A DNA stretch of 64,000 nt from Ulota crispa. Taxonomy: Eukaryota > Streptophyta > Bryopsida > Orthotrichales > Orthotrichaceae. Each line of letters starts with the position of its first letter. Within the stretch, counting starts at the first letter, position 1. Below the pieces are notes generated by a model. It saw nothing but the letters and a program-made list of their open reading frames with translations, did no database searches and was not told where the DNA came from. Positions 10,701 through 22,300 of the stretch are shown here, piece after piece. A program made the position numbers and the translations under genes. The DNA is taken from positions 7,070,501 through 7,134,500 of the forward strand of contig OY987251.1 of assembly GCA_963920765.1 (NCBI GenBank), given 5' to 3'.

Positions 10701-13334
10701 ACTTGTGCTGCAATCTTCTTATCAAACCTACAAGCCCCTTGTTGTCAGAAATTTCAAGGACACAAACCGTTAAAAAATCCTCTAAAAAAAACCAGCCAAT
10801 TGCAATACTGATTCTCTATGGTAGTGCAGGAAGGCATGATATCTAAAACTAGAAAATTTTGAGATTTTTATAAAAATGGAAAGCCCTCAACAAGGTGCAC
10901 GTTTCAATACATTGTAAATAATTTCAAGCGTTCAAATCCATGTAGATAGAGAGACTCAATCGCCTATCCAACCACCTCGTTGGACCATATGCTAGCCCTC
11001 AGTCTAGACTTCCTACAATCAGCTTGTATCTCAACCCCAAGCCTTCTTGCACTACCACAGAGAATTACCACAAAGAGTTACGAATGTTTCCAAACGTAAA
11101 CCCTGCCAATTACAATGCCCAAAACCTGAGAAATAAATCACAGAACAAACCAAGCTTTAAACCTTGCTGGATAGAAAACAAGACAGACACCATACCCTTT
11201 CTTGGTATTGAGACCAGTTCCAACAGCTGTTCCTCCTTGCGCCAGCTGGAAACAGCACAATCAATCTTAATTTGGTTTCAAGGAATTACTCATTGAAATG
11301 TTCAGTTTTAAAAACATCAAAAGTCAGGAAAATAATCAATCAACAATAAAGAGTCAGTTTCCCATAAAGAAGCTGTAAACATTAATGATACAGGTCAATA
11401 CTAACAAATTCTTTCTACAAAAGTATAATTAATGTACACACAATCACATGTCCTTACTGAATGTTTACAGAAAAGAAAACGTCCTATTCAAATATAGCAG
11501 AGTATGAGACGATGTCAAACCTGATACATGCGAGGAAGAGTATCTTCAATCCTTTGGATTCCGTACCGCACCTACACCAGCCAATGTCATCAGAGTAAGT
11601 CCACATAAACCTTTTCATACCCTCAAAATAAATATAAACAAAAAGCAAGAAAAAAAGAGGACATGTTGGAACAGGATTGTGTAGTTGTTACCTGAGTGCA
11701 ATACGCACTAAAAACTTGTCCAAGGGTAATTGGGACTGCGTCTTGAGTATGTGTGCGACCAATCTTCACAATATCTTTGAACTCATTTTGCTGCAAAATG
11801 CGAAGTCAACAGACTGTCAATGCTGAAGAAATTTAAAAAATCCATCCAACAGGTAACTCCTTTGCCAAAGAGTCTTAGAGAAAATGAGAGTGTAGCGTGT
11901 ATTTTGCATGAAAATACATCTGGAAAGTCTGATAGAGTTACCTTTTGGATCAATGCTTCATGCAAACCATGCAAATGAGGAATCAACTTAGCGTTAGCCT
12001 CAACAGCCGCTGCAATATGCATCGCCTGCCCCAAAAATTCTCAAAAAGCAGAGTTATTAGCAAAGCAATCAAATGGATATGAGACCAAAGTTGAAATCTC
12101 AAGACAAAACATTCCTCTTTTAATAAATCAAGTTATTCAAGTGTAGTCCAAAGAAAGACAAAAAAAAACAAGAATTACGTAAACTTGCAGAGAAAGTCTG
12201 GAAAAAGCAGAAAGTCTGGTACAAGAGGAAAAATGGGGGTTTGTGGCAACCAACCGTAGGAAAGGTGTCATTTGAAGATTGGCTCATATTGACATGGTCA
12301 TTAGGGTGAACACCTTTGCTTCCAATAGGAATGCCAATAATCTCACCAGCACGATTTGCGATCACCTGTACAATAAACCATACACCAAGATTCAAACAAA
12401 CAAAAAACCATGAGAAAAGCAACAAAATACAAAGCAAAAAAAGTCTTCTTTGAATATCAGTTACACCAGCTGAGTTTTGAAGTGAAGTACCTCATTGGCA
12501 TTCATGTTGGTTTGAGTGCCGCTGCCAGTTTGCCATACAACAAGTGGAAAGTGGTCGGTCAGCCTTCCTTGCGACACTTCCGAGGCGGCTTTTACAATAG
12601 CATCACCAAACTTCTTGTCCAAACCGTATTCCATGTTCACCTGCCTCAAGCACAGAAACACTTTTTACAAATGAGTATGATGCAAAACCAAAACTCTTGC
12701 GTGTTCAAAATTATAAGGAAATTTTAATGAATACTCCTGTAGTTTGCAAAAGATACTCTTGATATTTGAAATGGTAATCGTCCCCCCTCTCCAAGACTCC
12801 CCGCAATTTAAAAAGATCAAGGATATCCATCAAAGTATCACAAAATACAGAGATATCTATCCAATCCTTACAAAGTTATAATACCGAAAGCAAGGAAAAG
12901 AGAGCTTGGCAGGTATTTACAATGGCAGCGGACTTCTTGAGGATGCCGAATGCTTCAATGAGTTGTTTCGGCATCCGCTCTGTTTCACCTCCGATCTCAA
13001 AGTTTTGTACAGATCTCTGCGTCTGGGCTCCCCAGTATCTGTTCAGCACAGTTCGAGGTTACCGGCTTAAGAAAAAATGGAAAGAGATGGCGATGGAGTG
13101 ATCAAGAGCAGCTGAAAGAAGCTACAAAAAAAAGGATCCAATGAAAGAAAACAAAGAAAAGTCGACCAAAACACGATTATTACGAACTCACCGATCTTGA
13201 GGCACTTGAATGGGACCGAACGTGTCGCGCTCTTCACGGAATCCACCACCGCCCGTCAACGAGCGAGCGAACTGAAACGAGGTCGCAGCTGTGGAGGAGG
13301 CAGGGACTCGCAGTAAGCGCCGCGCGGACGCCAT
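7757..13334 (-). CDS. FUM1: Fumarate hydratase, class II, mitochondrial
   Basis: Reversible hydration of fumarate to malate in the TCA cycle; homotetramer in the mitochondrial matrix. Seventeen exons in transcript order: 13192-13334, 12921-13038, 12491-12640, 12255-12365, 11942-12025, 11692-11790, 11521-11571, 11196-11245, 10646-10727, 10255-10349, 9746-9812, 9529-9579, 9178-9273, 8949-9047, 8611-8640, 8372-8437, 7757-7840. They join in frame to 491 residues, close to the usual plant length. Residues 1-30 ([20 protein letters not shown]...) form an Arg/Ser-rich presequence. Family motifs present: [26 protein letters not shown], and the signature GSSIMPGKVNP split across exons 11/12. All introns are GT-AG except the last, which starts GC (AAAG-GCAAGG). 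The start is the first ATG, 13332-13334. Confidence 0.97.
9911..10220. mobile_element. Near-perfect foldback element (family F) inside fumarase intron 10
   Basis: The left arm from 9911 (GGAAAAGTTGATGGATAACC) and the right arm to 10220 are reverse complements over roughly 130 bp. The inner part around GAACACCACTTCCTTCTCCC is virtually identical. It fills about 310 of the 442 bp of this intron. A related single arm is seen at 28670-28760. The open frames on both strands here are products of the palindrome, not genes. Confidence 0.75.
10446..10626. mobile_element. MITE (family I) in fumarase intron 9, TA-flanked
   Basis: Inverted ends of about 30 bp: TATAGTGATGTTTGGATAAG at the left, complementary to TTGACCTTATGCAAGCATCA at the right, bounded by TATA. 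Length about 180 bp. TA flanks suggest a Tc1/mariner-type origin, but the AT-rich context makes the exact duplication uncertain. A related piece lies in 2800-3118. Confidence 0.6.
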
Positions 13335-13929
13335 TTTGGTCAAGATCGCCATTGCGAGCTTTACACAACTCGAGAATCCACCTGCAACTTTATCAAAACT
13401 TTTAATTCAAATTCAGGCGTTCATGTATCGAGCGACGTTGCAAACCAAGCGTGATTCTGCGCGACATTTAAACTCGGCCCGACATAAGAGGCTCGGACTT
13501 GACAGAATTAGGTTTTTGAAGTAAGTGGAGATTATTGGAACAGAAAAATTGAGCCCTGAGATGGAATAATCAACATGATAATGAATGCAGAAATTGCTTC
13601 GTATGCAAAACCCTCGCACCTTGCGAATGGTTGAAGAATTTTCTTCGGGCGGGTTAAGACATGACCGGGAGATTCTCCGGAAGACGGTAGACTTAATTAA
13701 TTCAGAATGATGTTGTGTTGGAGAGTATAAGCTGGAGGGGAAGAAGGGAGAGAAGGAGGGGGATGCGACCTGCTTCGACTGCCGCCCCCCGTGGAAATGC
13801 AAGAGCGAAAACTTAGTCCGGCAAACAGAGTGGCGACGACGACGACGAAGAGCGCCGGTGACGACTGTATGTCTCGATTGATACCCGCGTTACGTGTGAA
13901 GCTTCATAACCGGTTTCGATAAATAAATA

Positions 13930-14498
13930 CTCCCTGTGTTTCTGAAAGAAACCCTGCTTTTTTTCTGTTTCAGAAAAAAACCCGTGTTTGTCTCTTGAGT
14001 TGATTTTTTTTTTAAATTTTAAATTATACGCTTATACGCTTATCTCTAAAATGAAAATGAAATTAATTATTTAGCACTCATATTTTTTGGGCTCTTTATG
14101 CTCATTGAATGCTAATGTTAGCATTACAAATTTGATTTAGTAATTTTTGTTTGTAAATTTTGCATCATCAATAATATCAACAAAAAGATTTAGTTTTTTT
14201 ATAAATGGGACTACTTGGGCAACTAAGTTAACTTGTTCTTTACTTACAATTGCATTAACACACTTCATATCAATCATTTTTCTAACCATTTGTGACAATA
14301 ACAAAACATTTGAAATTTCAAAACTTTGGTACTAATTTTCTCTCTTTTTTTTAAAAACCTTAATTCTAAAAAAAATCAAAATTGGTTTTGGAATAGTTTA
14401 AGCCTAATATCCAATAACTTACAATTACAATTTGTTGTTAATATTCCTTAATTCCTCACAAATTCTCAAATCTGGGTTTCTTTCAGAAACAGAGGGAG
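13930..14498. mobile_element. Stowaway-like MITE, 569 bp, TA target duplication
   Basis: The left end CTCCCTGTGTTTCTGAAAGA and the complement of the right end, CTCCCTCTGTTTCTGAAAGA, match except at one base over about 25 bp. Both are flanked by TA (13928-13929 and 14499-14500). CTCCCTC-type ends with TA duplication are diagnostic of Stowaway elements moved by Tc1/mariner transposases. The interior is AT-rich and non-coding. Confidence 0.85.
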
Positions 14499-14502
14499 TA
14501 AA

Positions 14503-14926
14503 AGGAATTGTTAAAGCAACACCCTAAATTGCTAACAGGACACCCCTGTGAGCATGAACTCCTATGAGCATGAAATGTGATTTATTTTTAATGCTGATTT
14601 TTTAATTTGAATCAAAAAATTTGTTTTAGCTTTATCATTCTAAGGTTGTACTAAAAAAATAGGTGTGCTTAGTTTTGAAATTAAGATCATAAGACTTTTG
14701 AGTTTCTTAAAGCAAAAATATATCAAAAAATAGTATTGGTGTCATAATATTTCAACAAAAATTTGTATTTGTTTTATTTTCTTTCAAAGGAATGGTAATG
14801 TTGGTTATGCCGTGATTGAATGAATGAAGGACCACTTGAATACATCAAAAATAGCACTAAATTATCAATTTTCATGCTCACAAGCGGTGTCCGTAGCAAT
14901 TTAAGGTGTTGCATTTGCAATTTCCT
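14503..14926. mobile_element. Second foldback element adjoining the Stowaway MITE
   Basis: The left end GGAATTGTTAAAGCAACACC and the right end GGTGTTGCATTTGCAATTTCC are inverted. The next inner blocks also pair (ACACCCCTGTGAGCATGAA with TTCATGCTCACAAGCGGTGT). The target duplication is not clear. It begins four bases after the TA that closes the neighbouring Stowaway element, so this spacer is an insertion hot spot or one element landed beside the other. Confidence 0.65.
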
Positions 14927-16303
14927 ATAAAAAAAAAAAAGGAAGACTCTGCTTATGAATGAGATTCATCTTTGAAATGTCACATTGTTGCCTATCAGTA
15001 GTCGGCATCTCATAACCGGTTTCTGATCTCACGAGAACTGGTTGTGCACTGATAACCGGAACCGGTTCTGAGAAAACGACTACCTAATACTATCCGAGTG
15101 TTCACTTCTGGTGGCCTAGCCGCCCGAACCGTCTTTTCCTGTTGAACTATCGTCATGGTCACGTGCTTGTTTGCCTCCAAGCGCGCGCATGCTTGCGTTG
15201 TCCAGACTTGGATCCCCCGGCCTTTCTTCCCTTCACCCTCTGTCGACTTTGGCATTACCTATCTCTCGCCCTTCCGAACACTCAGCGCAACGAGAATTGC
15301 TCTTCAAACTGACCTTCTGAGCACCGATCAATAACTCGTCCACGTGATTCTTCAGCTTTTTAAACAGCGTTTTGCAAAGTTTCTGTACCATCACCGCTTT
15401 GTCACTTCAATCATAAGGTATGTCCTTCCTTCCGCTTCTCCAATTGCAATCGCGGTTGTTTGTTGGAAGAATGCATAACACATTAGTTAAGTTATCAGGT
15501 TTTGATTGTTATGGAGGTTTATGGAGAGTCGTGTAAAGCGTCTATGAGTGCCGAGAGTTCGGCTTTCTTGCTGCTTAGTTTTAAAATCCATGGGAATGCA
15601 AACAGCAGAGGACTTTCAAGCGTTTAGCCATGCAAAAACACGGCAGACTTGTGATCCAAGCCACTAATTTAGAGATTATTCAAGAGTGGAAAATAAGGCT
15701 AACATTGTTTAGCTATGGCTATTGGCACTGCAACTGCACGGCGCATGCTTATCTATCAATTACACTTAACTATATTTCAAATTATTCCATCAGTTTGAAA
15801 ATGTCGGAGAACACATTGACCTCACGTTTGTTAATAGGTCTTCTCGTTAGTGCTCTGTTCTGATTTATTTCTGTGAAATGTCTCGTTTCTGACATAGCAA
15901 GTGCCACAACTGCTCATCCTGGAGTTTCACTGGAAATTTTATCAGACGTTTTTAAAGATCTGTAAAGATAGAATTAACAAGCTCTTTTGATGCGGAGGAT
16001 GCAGAGGATGCATACGAAAAGCTGACGTGCGAGCTGGCTTACCTTGGAGTTGCTGACGCGAGAGCGTAACCTTCTCTGCTCAATGTATATGCCAATTAGA
16101 GCCATGATACACAACAACTTGGCAATGAACTTGAACTGTTCCATTGATAGCAATGCAAAATTCTTGTTAGGTATTGTGCGAGAGTAGATTTGGAAGGAGA
16201 GCTGAGAACATGACGAGGGGGACAATGCCTGTGACATGAAGCTTTTATTATAAAAGAGTTTTCAAAGTAGGTTTGGTGATTGTCGGGGAGCTGTGAAGGA
16301 GCC

Positions 16304-19300
16304 ATGCATGACTCCACAGCGAGTTCATTCCTTGGATCAGAAGAAGATGGATCTCCGACGTGCTCCTCCAGCCATGACTTTGAATACCGAATGCCGTCTC
16401 TCTTGTCGTCGCAATGCGGGGGAGGAAACATCAACAGCACTGTCTATTTCACGGATCATGGACTGTATCCCAACCATGAGATGCTGACAGGACCTCGGCC
16501 CCCCTACGGTTGCGGTTCCAAAGAATACATCATTGATCTCATGGTCTTGGAAAGTGGAAATGAGGGCGTGGGAGCGAAGCTGAGTGAAGCGCGCATGGCA
16601 GCGAGAAGAGCCGAGGAAGCAAGTCCGTCACTTACTTTTCAAGTTTTGCTCTCAATCCTCTTGCCTTTGAAATCAAGCATATGTACCTTTGTTGTACAAA
16701 CCATTAACCCCTGGTAGCCTGCATTGAACCAAAAGTCTGTCGCATGAAGACCTTGCTTAAAATTATCTCTTTCCATTACAATAACACCAACTTCGCATGG
16801 CTCGGAACATGTTGCTTTTTGCTGTGGTTACCTTGACTCTGAGTGCCGTGTAGTCACCGACTGCACAACTCATGGAGAGCCTTGCGTAGCAACTATTTGG
16901 CAATGAACTTTTTTGCTAGTTCAAGCTTTGAATCCTAACAATTGCATTTTACTTTCTGACTCCATAGATGTTCAACTACTGAAGGACTGCATTTGCTAAA
17001 CTTTCTCTCTTCTTTAGATTTTTGAAGAGGAATGTTGAGCTCTTTGTCTTTCATGACAATTTAACGAGGTTACCTACTGCAGGACAACGGGTGGATGCTA
17101 TCAGAAACATGAAGCACACAATCAACAGTGACAATCTGCAGGACAGTTGTACGTTTTCAAGAATGTTGCTACTGGATAAGTGGAGAGTTGTTCAGGGTTT
17201 TGTTAGCAATTTTTGACATGGTTGCTGCTGTGGAATTAGTTGTTTTTTTTGTGTGGTAGTGATGTTTTTTTTGTGTTTTGATGTTGAGATTGTGTTTTGG
17301 AGATTTGACAGCGTCAAGGAGGCAGTTAGCAGCGCAATGGCTGCAAACCATGGTTGGAAATCAGGCTCTCCCTGCCGATCCCACTGTGGAAGACCTACGT
17401 GTGTACCTGAAAAGTGGCTGTTTACTTTGTAAAGTCATCAACAAAGTTCAACCTGGCTCAGTACCAAAGGTAACAAAACACTTGAATCATGCATTTCCTT
17501 TCTTATGTCAAGTTTGAGACATTCACAAATTTTTCTGCTCAATGTGGATCCTGTGATCTTTCAGAAAGTGTAGATATGGATGTTCAAAATTCAATAAAAA
17601 TCACTTGATATAACATCCATTAACCTTCTAGAATTTCCTGGCTCTTGAAGTGTATCTAGTCTGGGTAAAATATTGTGTAGCTCATTTGGACATGCTATGT
17701 CGTGTGTGCATGGACCAGGTTGAGGATCCAGCTAACTCAAATCAGTTTGATGGAGCTCTACCTAATTACTTATATTATGACAACGTCAAAAACTTTTTGG
17801 TGGCTGTGGAGGACATGGGATTGCCTGCATTCGAGGCTTCCGACCTGGAAAAGGTACAAAAACTAGATAATGCTAAATTACCCATCCACGTGAAATGTCA
17901 GTACGTGTCAAGAGCCATGCATGTGAGAGCTTCATGACAGGCTTGGAAAAACATGGTACATGTTTACGGCCAAACATGCAAGGATGTTCAAGGAATTTGC
18001 ATCTTTCAGAGACTCTGACACATGCAACCCTTTGCTTGACTCTTTGAAATGGCCATCCGTTGCAACACGCGATGACTAATTTGCCATACAGCAGCCTTTG
18101 TGCTCCAGAAATGTTGCACTTTTTCAACTTGAAATTTGGAAGAAACCTTTCCTTTTGAATGAGGGGGGCTGCAAGTAGCTATTGACTGTTCCATTGCAAG
18201 TATTCTGTGTTAGTTTTGCATGTCTGAACTTACGTGTCATCCCCCGGTATTCATGAAATTGGCTGGCATAAAAGAGGCTGAGAGTTGAGGAATCACAACA
18301 GTCTTATGTCGCCATACGTTCAGAGCTTTGAGAACTTGAGTATTACGTTTTGGTCATCCTAAGATCTGCTTTATTTTTAACGAGTATGCTCAAAGCTTGT
18401 GCTAAGATTGAGTGTGTAATCATTGCTTTTTTACATAACAGGGTCCCATGTCCTCAAATGCAAGTGCCAAGCTGGTGGACTGTATACTAGCATTGAAGTC
18501 ATACCATGATTGGAAGCAAGGGGGTGCACTTGGATTCTGGAGGTTAAAATCTCCTACGGACTCCGGGTCGTGCGTTGCCTCCTCGAGATACATGAATCAT
18601 CCCAAGAACCCCAATCCCCGAAGAAAATGGTTACTTTCTTCGGACCAAGAGTCTCTGGATGGCACATCGTTGTCTTCTTCACCAGAGCAATCAACAAACT
18701 TCGATGGTTTTCACAAAGAAAGCAGAGCTTCCTTTGATGATGTCATGCGCCTGGATCAGTCTGGTCAAGAGTGTATGGATGCAAGGCGTGGTAACCGATC
18801 TCCAAGCCCTGTCATCTCAGGTATATACTAAGCCAGGGTTGTCTTATCAAACGAGGTAAGCCCATTGGACATTTGTTGTCTTTTTTTTCCTGTTGTCAAA
18901 CATGATAATATTTCATAACCTGTTTGAACATTTTGAAAATATTTTAATCATATACTTTAGATTCAGTACTATGCACCATAAACCGTTAGATGAGTGTATT
19001 AGTGTCAAGGTGAACCGTGATCCATTCGTAAAGCTTACAGTTTCAGAATGATTAACATGTGACATCCTACAGCATCGACATCTTCGTGGCTTCAAGACAT
19101 TCGGCACACGTTCAATGAGGTTCTTCAAGTGAAAGCAAAACATAGTGTCCAGGATCCTTTAACAGAAGGTTATGGAGGAGGAGGAGGAGCTATGGCATAT
19201 GATGTACGTGATCAATGCAAAAGGATGATGTATTTGTACCGGTTTTATAGTTTTATAATACTACGTTTATTGGATCTGATTGTTGTGACTTTGCACGGTG

Positions 19301-22300
19301 TGGATGAGATGCTTTTCACTTTTAAGGTATCTTTCTTTGGTTGAAGCTTCTTTGTTTTTATTATATTAAGCAACTGCGTTTTTGTGCATGTCCAGCATAA
19401 TGCTCCTTCTCAGTCGCTGCTGAGTCTTATCAGTGCAATTATAGGTGACAAACCGGCAGAGGAGGTGCCCATAGTATGTTCACTTTGACCAGCTAATTTT
19501 GTCAGTTTACCATACAATGGACTTTGCTATGGTCGTATCGATTACAAAGAGAGGCCTCTCCATGATACGTAGAAAATCCTCTGTATGATCAGTTCGACTA
19601 TAGAGAGGTATCCTACTGAATTGTGGAGAAGGTTTTCTTTATGATATCTAAATGTTATTGGAACAGTTCAATTTTGCTAACAATGCTGTTACAAATCAAG
19701 TTTTTTTAGCCTGGGCATTTTTTTGATTCAACCGCTTATTGAACATGTGAGATAAGGTTGATTTGTAATTACAAGTACTCGTGTGGTTTTGATTATAGCT
19801 TGTGGAGTTCATGCTGCGGAAGATCATGGAGGAGTTTGAGCGTCACCTTCTCAATCAAAGGAACCAAGTCACGAAGGCAATCAATCCATCATTGTTCATT
19901 GCCAAAGTATATACCACAAGCCTGAGTGATTGTTTGCTTAACTCGTATATTTACATACCAGAAAGTGCTTATAATTTTACTGTTTTTTTTACATCTCAGT
20001 TCTATGGTTGCTATTCTTGCAGATGAAAACTGCACTAAAAGATATAATGGTGCGGGAAGAGAAACTTGCATCGCAGAACATGGTGTTGGAAGCCTTGGGG
20101 TCTGGCACACAAGAAGAAATCAAAGTAATTCCTCTAACCTCTTTCTACTATTTCAAATGCAAGGTTTGAACTTTGCAGAATTTATTAAGGATTTTTAAAT
20201 GTAAAAGCTTGACGAACGTCTTAGGTACTTTTAAGAACTAAACGAATGTCTTTTTGGTTCTATGATGGAGAAATAGAATATAGAAAAGGAGAAGAGGTTG
20301 AAAGAGGAAGTGGGTAACAAGAAGCGCAGCATCAAACATTTGGAGGACAATCGTGTATTCCACCTTGAGAATGCGAAGAAAGAGATGGAGATGGAGTGGA
20401 AAGAGAGAATGTCGATGATACAAACTCAGCTTACTGAGTCTAAAAAGAAGCTGCAAGAGACGGAGAATCAATCGAGCAGGTTGAAGGGAACTTTGAGGGA
20501 AAGGGACGACAAACAGCAAAAAAACCTCACGAGGATACTAAAAGATTTCAAGGTATGCTCAAGACATATATTTGCAAAGGTTGTGCTACTCATCAGTGAA
20601 TAGAAGGAACTAAAATATCTCAGGATTTGAATGATTATACAGTTTTTTCATATGCAGTTTTTTTTGTAGTAGGCAAACTCTGGAGCTCAATTTTAGACTA
20701 TAATATCTTAGTTTCTTACTGGAAAGGAAGAGTGTCTGTCCAGTCTAGACGTATTTGTTAATGGTAGCTCCAACTTTGATGCTCTGATCACACGTATGAT
20801 TGCAGGATCTGAGGTGGTGGCAGCTGGATGCCAAAGAAGAAATCTTGAAGATGCAGTTTGATTGGAAGGAGCATCTTAAGATATTCGGTAATTTTTACAA
20901 GCCATGCAGCATTTTTTTTTCATTTCTTGTTATCTACAGGATTTTAGTCTACTAACCAGTCCAAAGGTGCAGAAGAAGAACTTCAAACTCTTGTTGCGGC
21001 AGCATCTGGATATCACAAGGTGTTAGCTGAAAATCGCCAGCTCTACAATGAAGTCCAAGATCTGAAAGGTAAACCTCAAACTTGAAACAGATGTAATTGG
21101 GGTTCAATGAAGCAGGTGGTGCTTTGGGATAAGGTGGAGTATTCACAGTATCTCCTTTTCTAAACGTTCAAAGGTTTCATGGTTTGAATTGTGAAAAAAT
21201 CTTGTACATAACGTGATTGAGTTGAGAGAAAAACATATATTTCAACATTACATGTGCTTCTCACAATTATGAAACAAAATTGAATATGATATAGTCTTCA
21301 TATGAACCCGTGAATTTTTGCAGGCAATATTCGTGTTTATTGCCGAGTGAGACCTTTCTTTACGAAAGATCCTACGAGACAGACGACTATTGACTATATT
21401 GGAGAGAATGGAGAATTGGTACTGGCCAATCCCAGCAAGCCAGCAGGCAAAGAATCCAGGCGGTCGTTTATGTTTAACCGGTGCTTTGATACAAAGTCAT
21501 TACAAGGTAAACTGGCAATGTAACACTGTTTTGCATTTTAGATGCGTTTTAATTAGAAAATATTCCCTTGTCATTGGGTCCCCAAGACTCTTACTGTGGT
21601 TTCTTACATTGACAATACTGCAACTCCTTAGAGTATTTTGGGTTTAGTATGCCAAGAGATGTACAAAAAGTACCTAGTTAAGTATATCTTGTTGAGTCTA
21701 TGACTTTCTGGCATGTGGTTGGTCAACTACTTGAGAACTAAATGGAACTTAGGGATCATATGAGCAAAGTATATTTTTGTTTTCTAAATTATACTTTGAG
21801 TTTTTGGTTTTTATTTGTTGCAGAGGAAGTATTCTTGGACACACAGCCCTTGATTCGATCTGTTTTAGATGGGTTCAACGTGTGCATATTTGCATATGGA
21901 CAAACAGGCTCTGGCAAGACCTTCACTATGGTATGTTAGAATGCACAAATTGGCTGGTTGCTATTTGAAACATTTTTATTGAATTTTACTTTTTTCTCTT
22001 GTATACCCGGATGAAAAGCTTCTTTGAAGTGACATTTGATTTGAGTCTCCTTCACTTCTTCTCCAATGCAGTTGTTATTGGATACTTCTAAATCGAGCAT
22101 GGAAAGAAATTTTTGTTTTCTAGATTTTTTTCTGAAACTTTTGATGGACATGTAATTTTTTTGTCTTTTCCAGAGCGGTCCTACCAATATGACACCAACA
22201 AATTGGGGAGTAAACTACAGAGCTCTCAATGATCTCTTTCAAATAACGCAGAGTAGAGTTCATGTATTTCGATATGAGATTGGAGTGCAGATGTTGGAGA

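Larger units (their letters stand above)
13335..16303. promoter_or_regulatory. Divergent spacer between fumarase and kinesin-14
   Basis: Holds both upstream regions. The 600 bp next to fumarase and the stretch 15000-15420 are GC-richer, as expected of promoters and leaders. Two MITE-type elements (13930-14498 and 14503-14926) occupy the middle. A donor-like AAG-GTATGT at about 15417 after a pyrimidine-rich stretch may mark a non-coding leader exon of the kinesin gene. No clear TATA box or coding frame was recognised. Confidence 0.4.

Noticed and set aside
14995-15095. Clustered AACCGGTT motifs upstream of kinesin-14
   Set aside because: Could be binding sites, but the motifs are short, partly overlap possible leader sequence, and nothing else supports a regulatory role.
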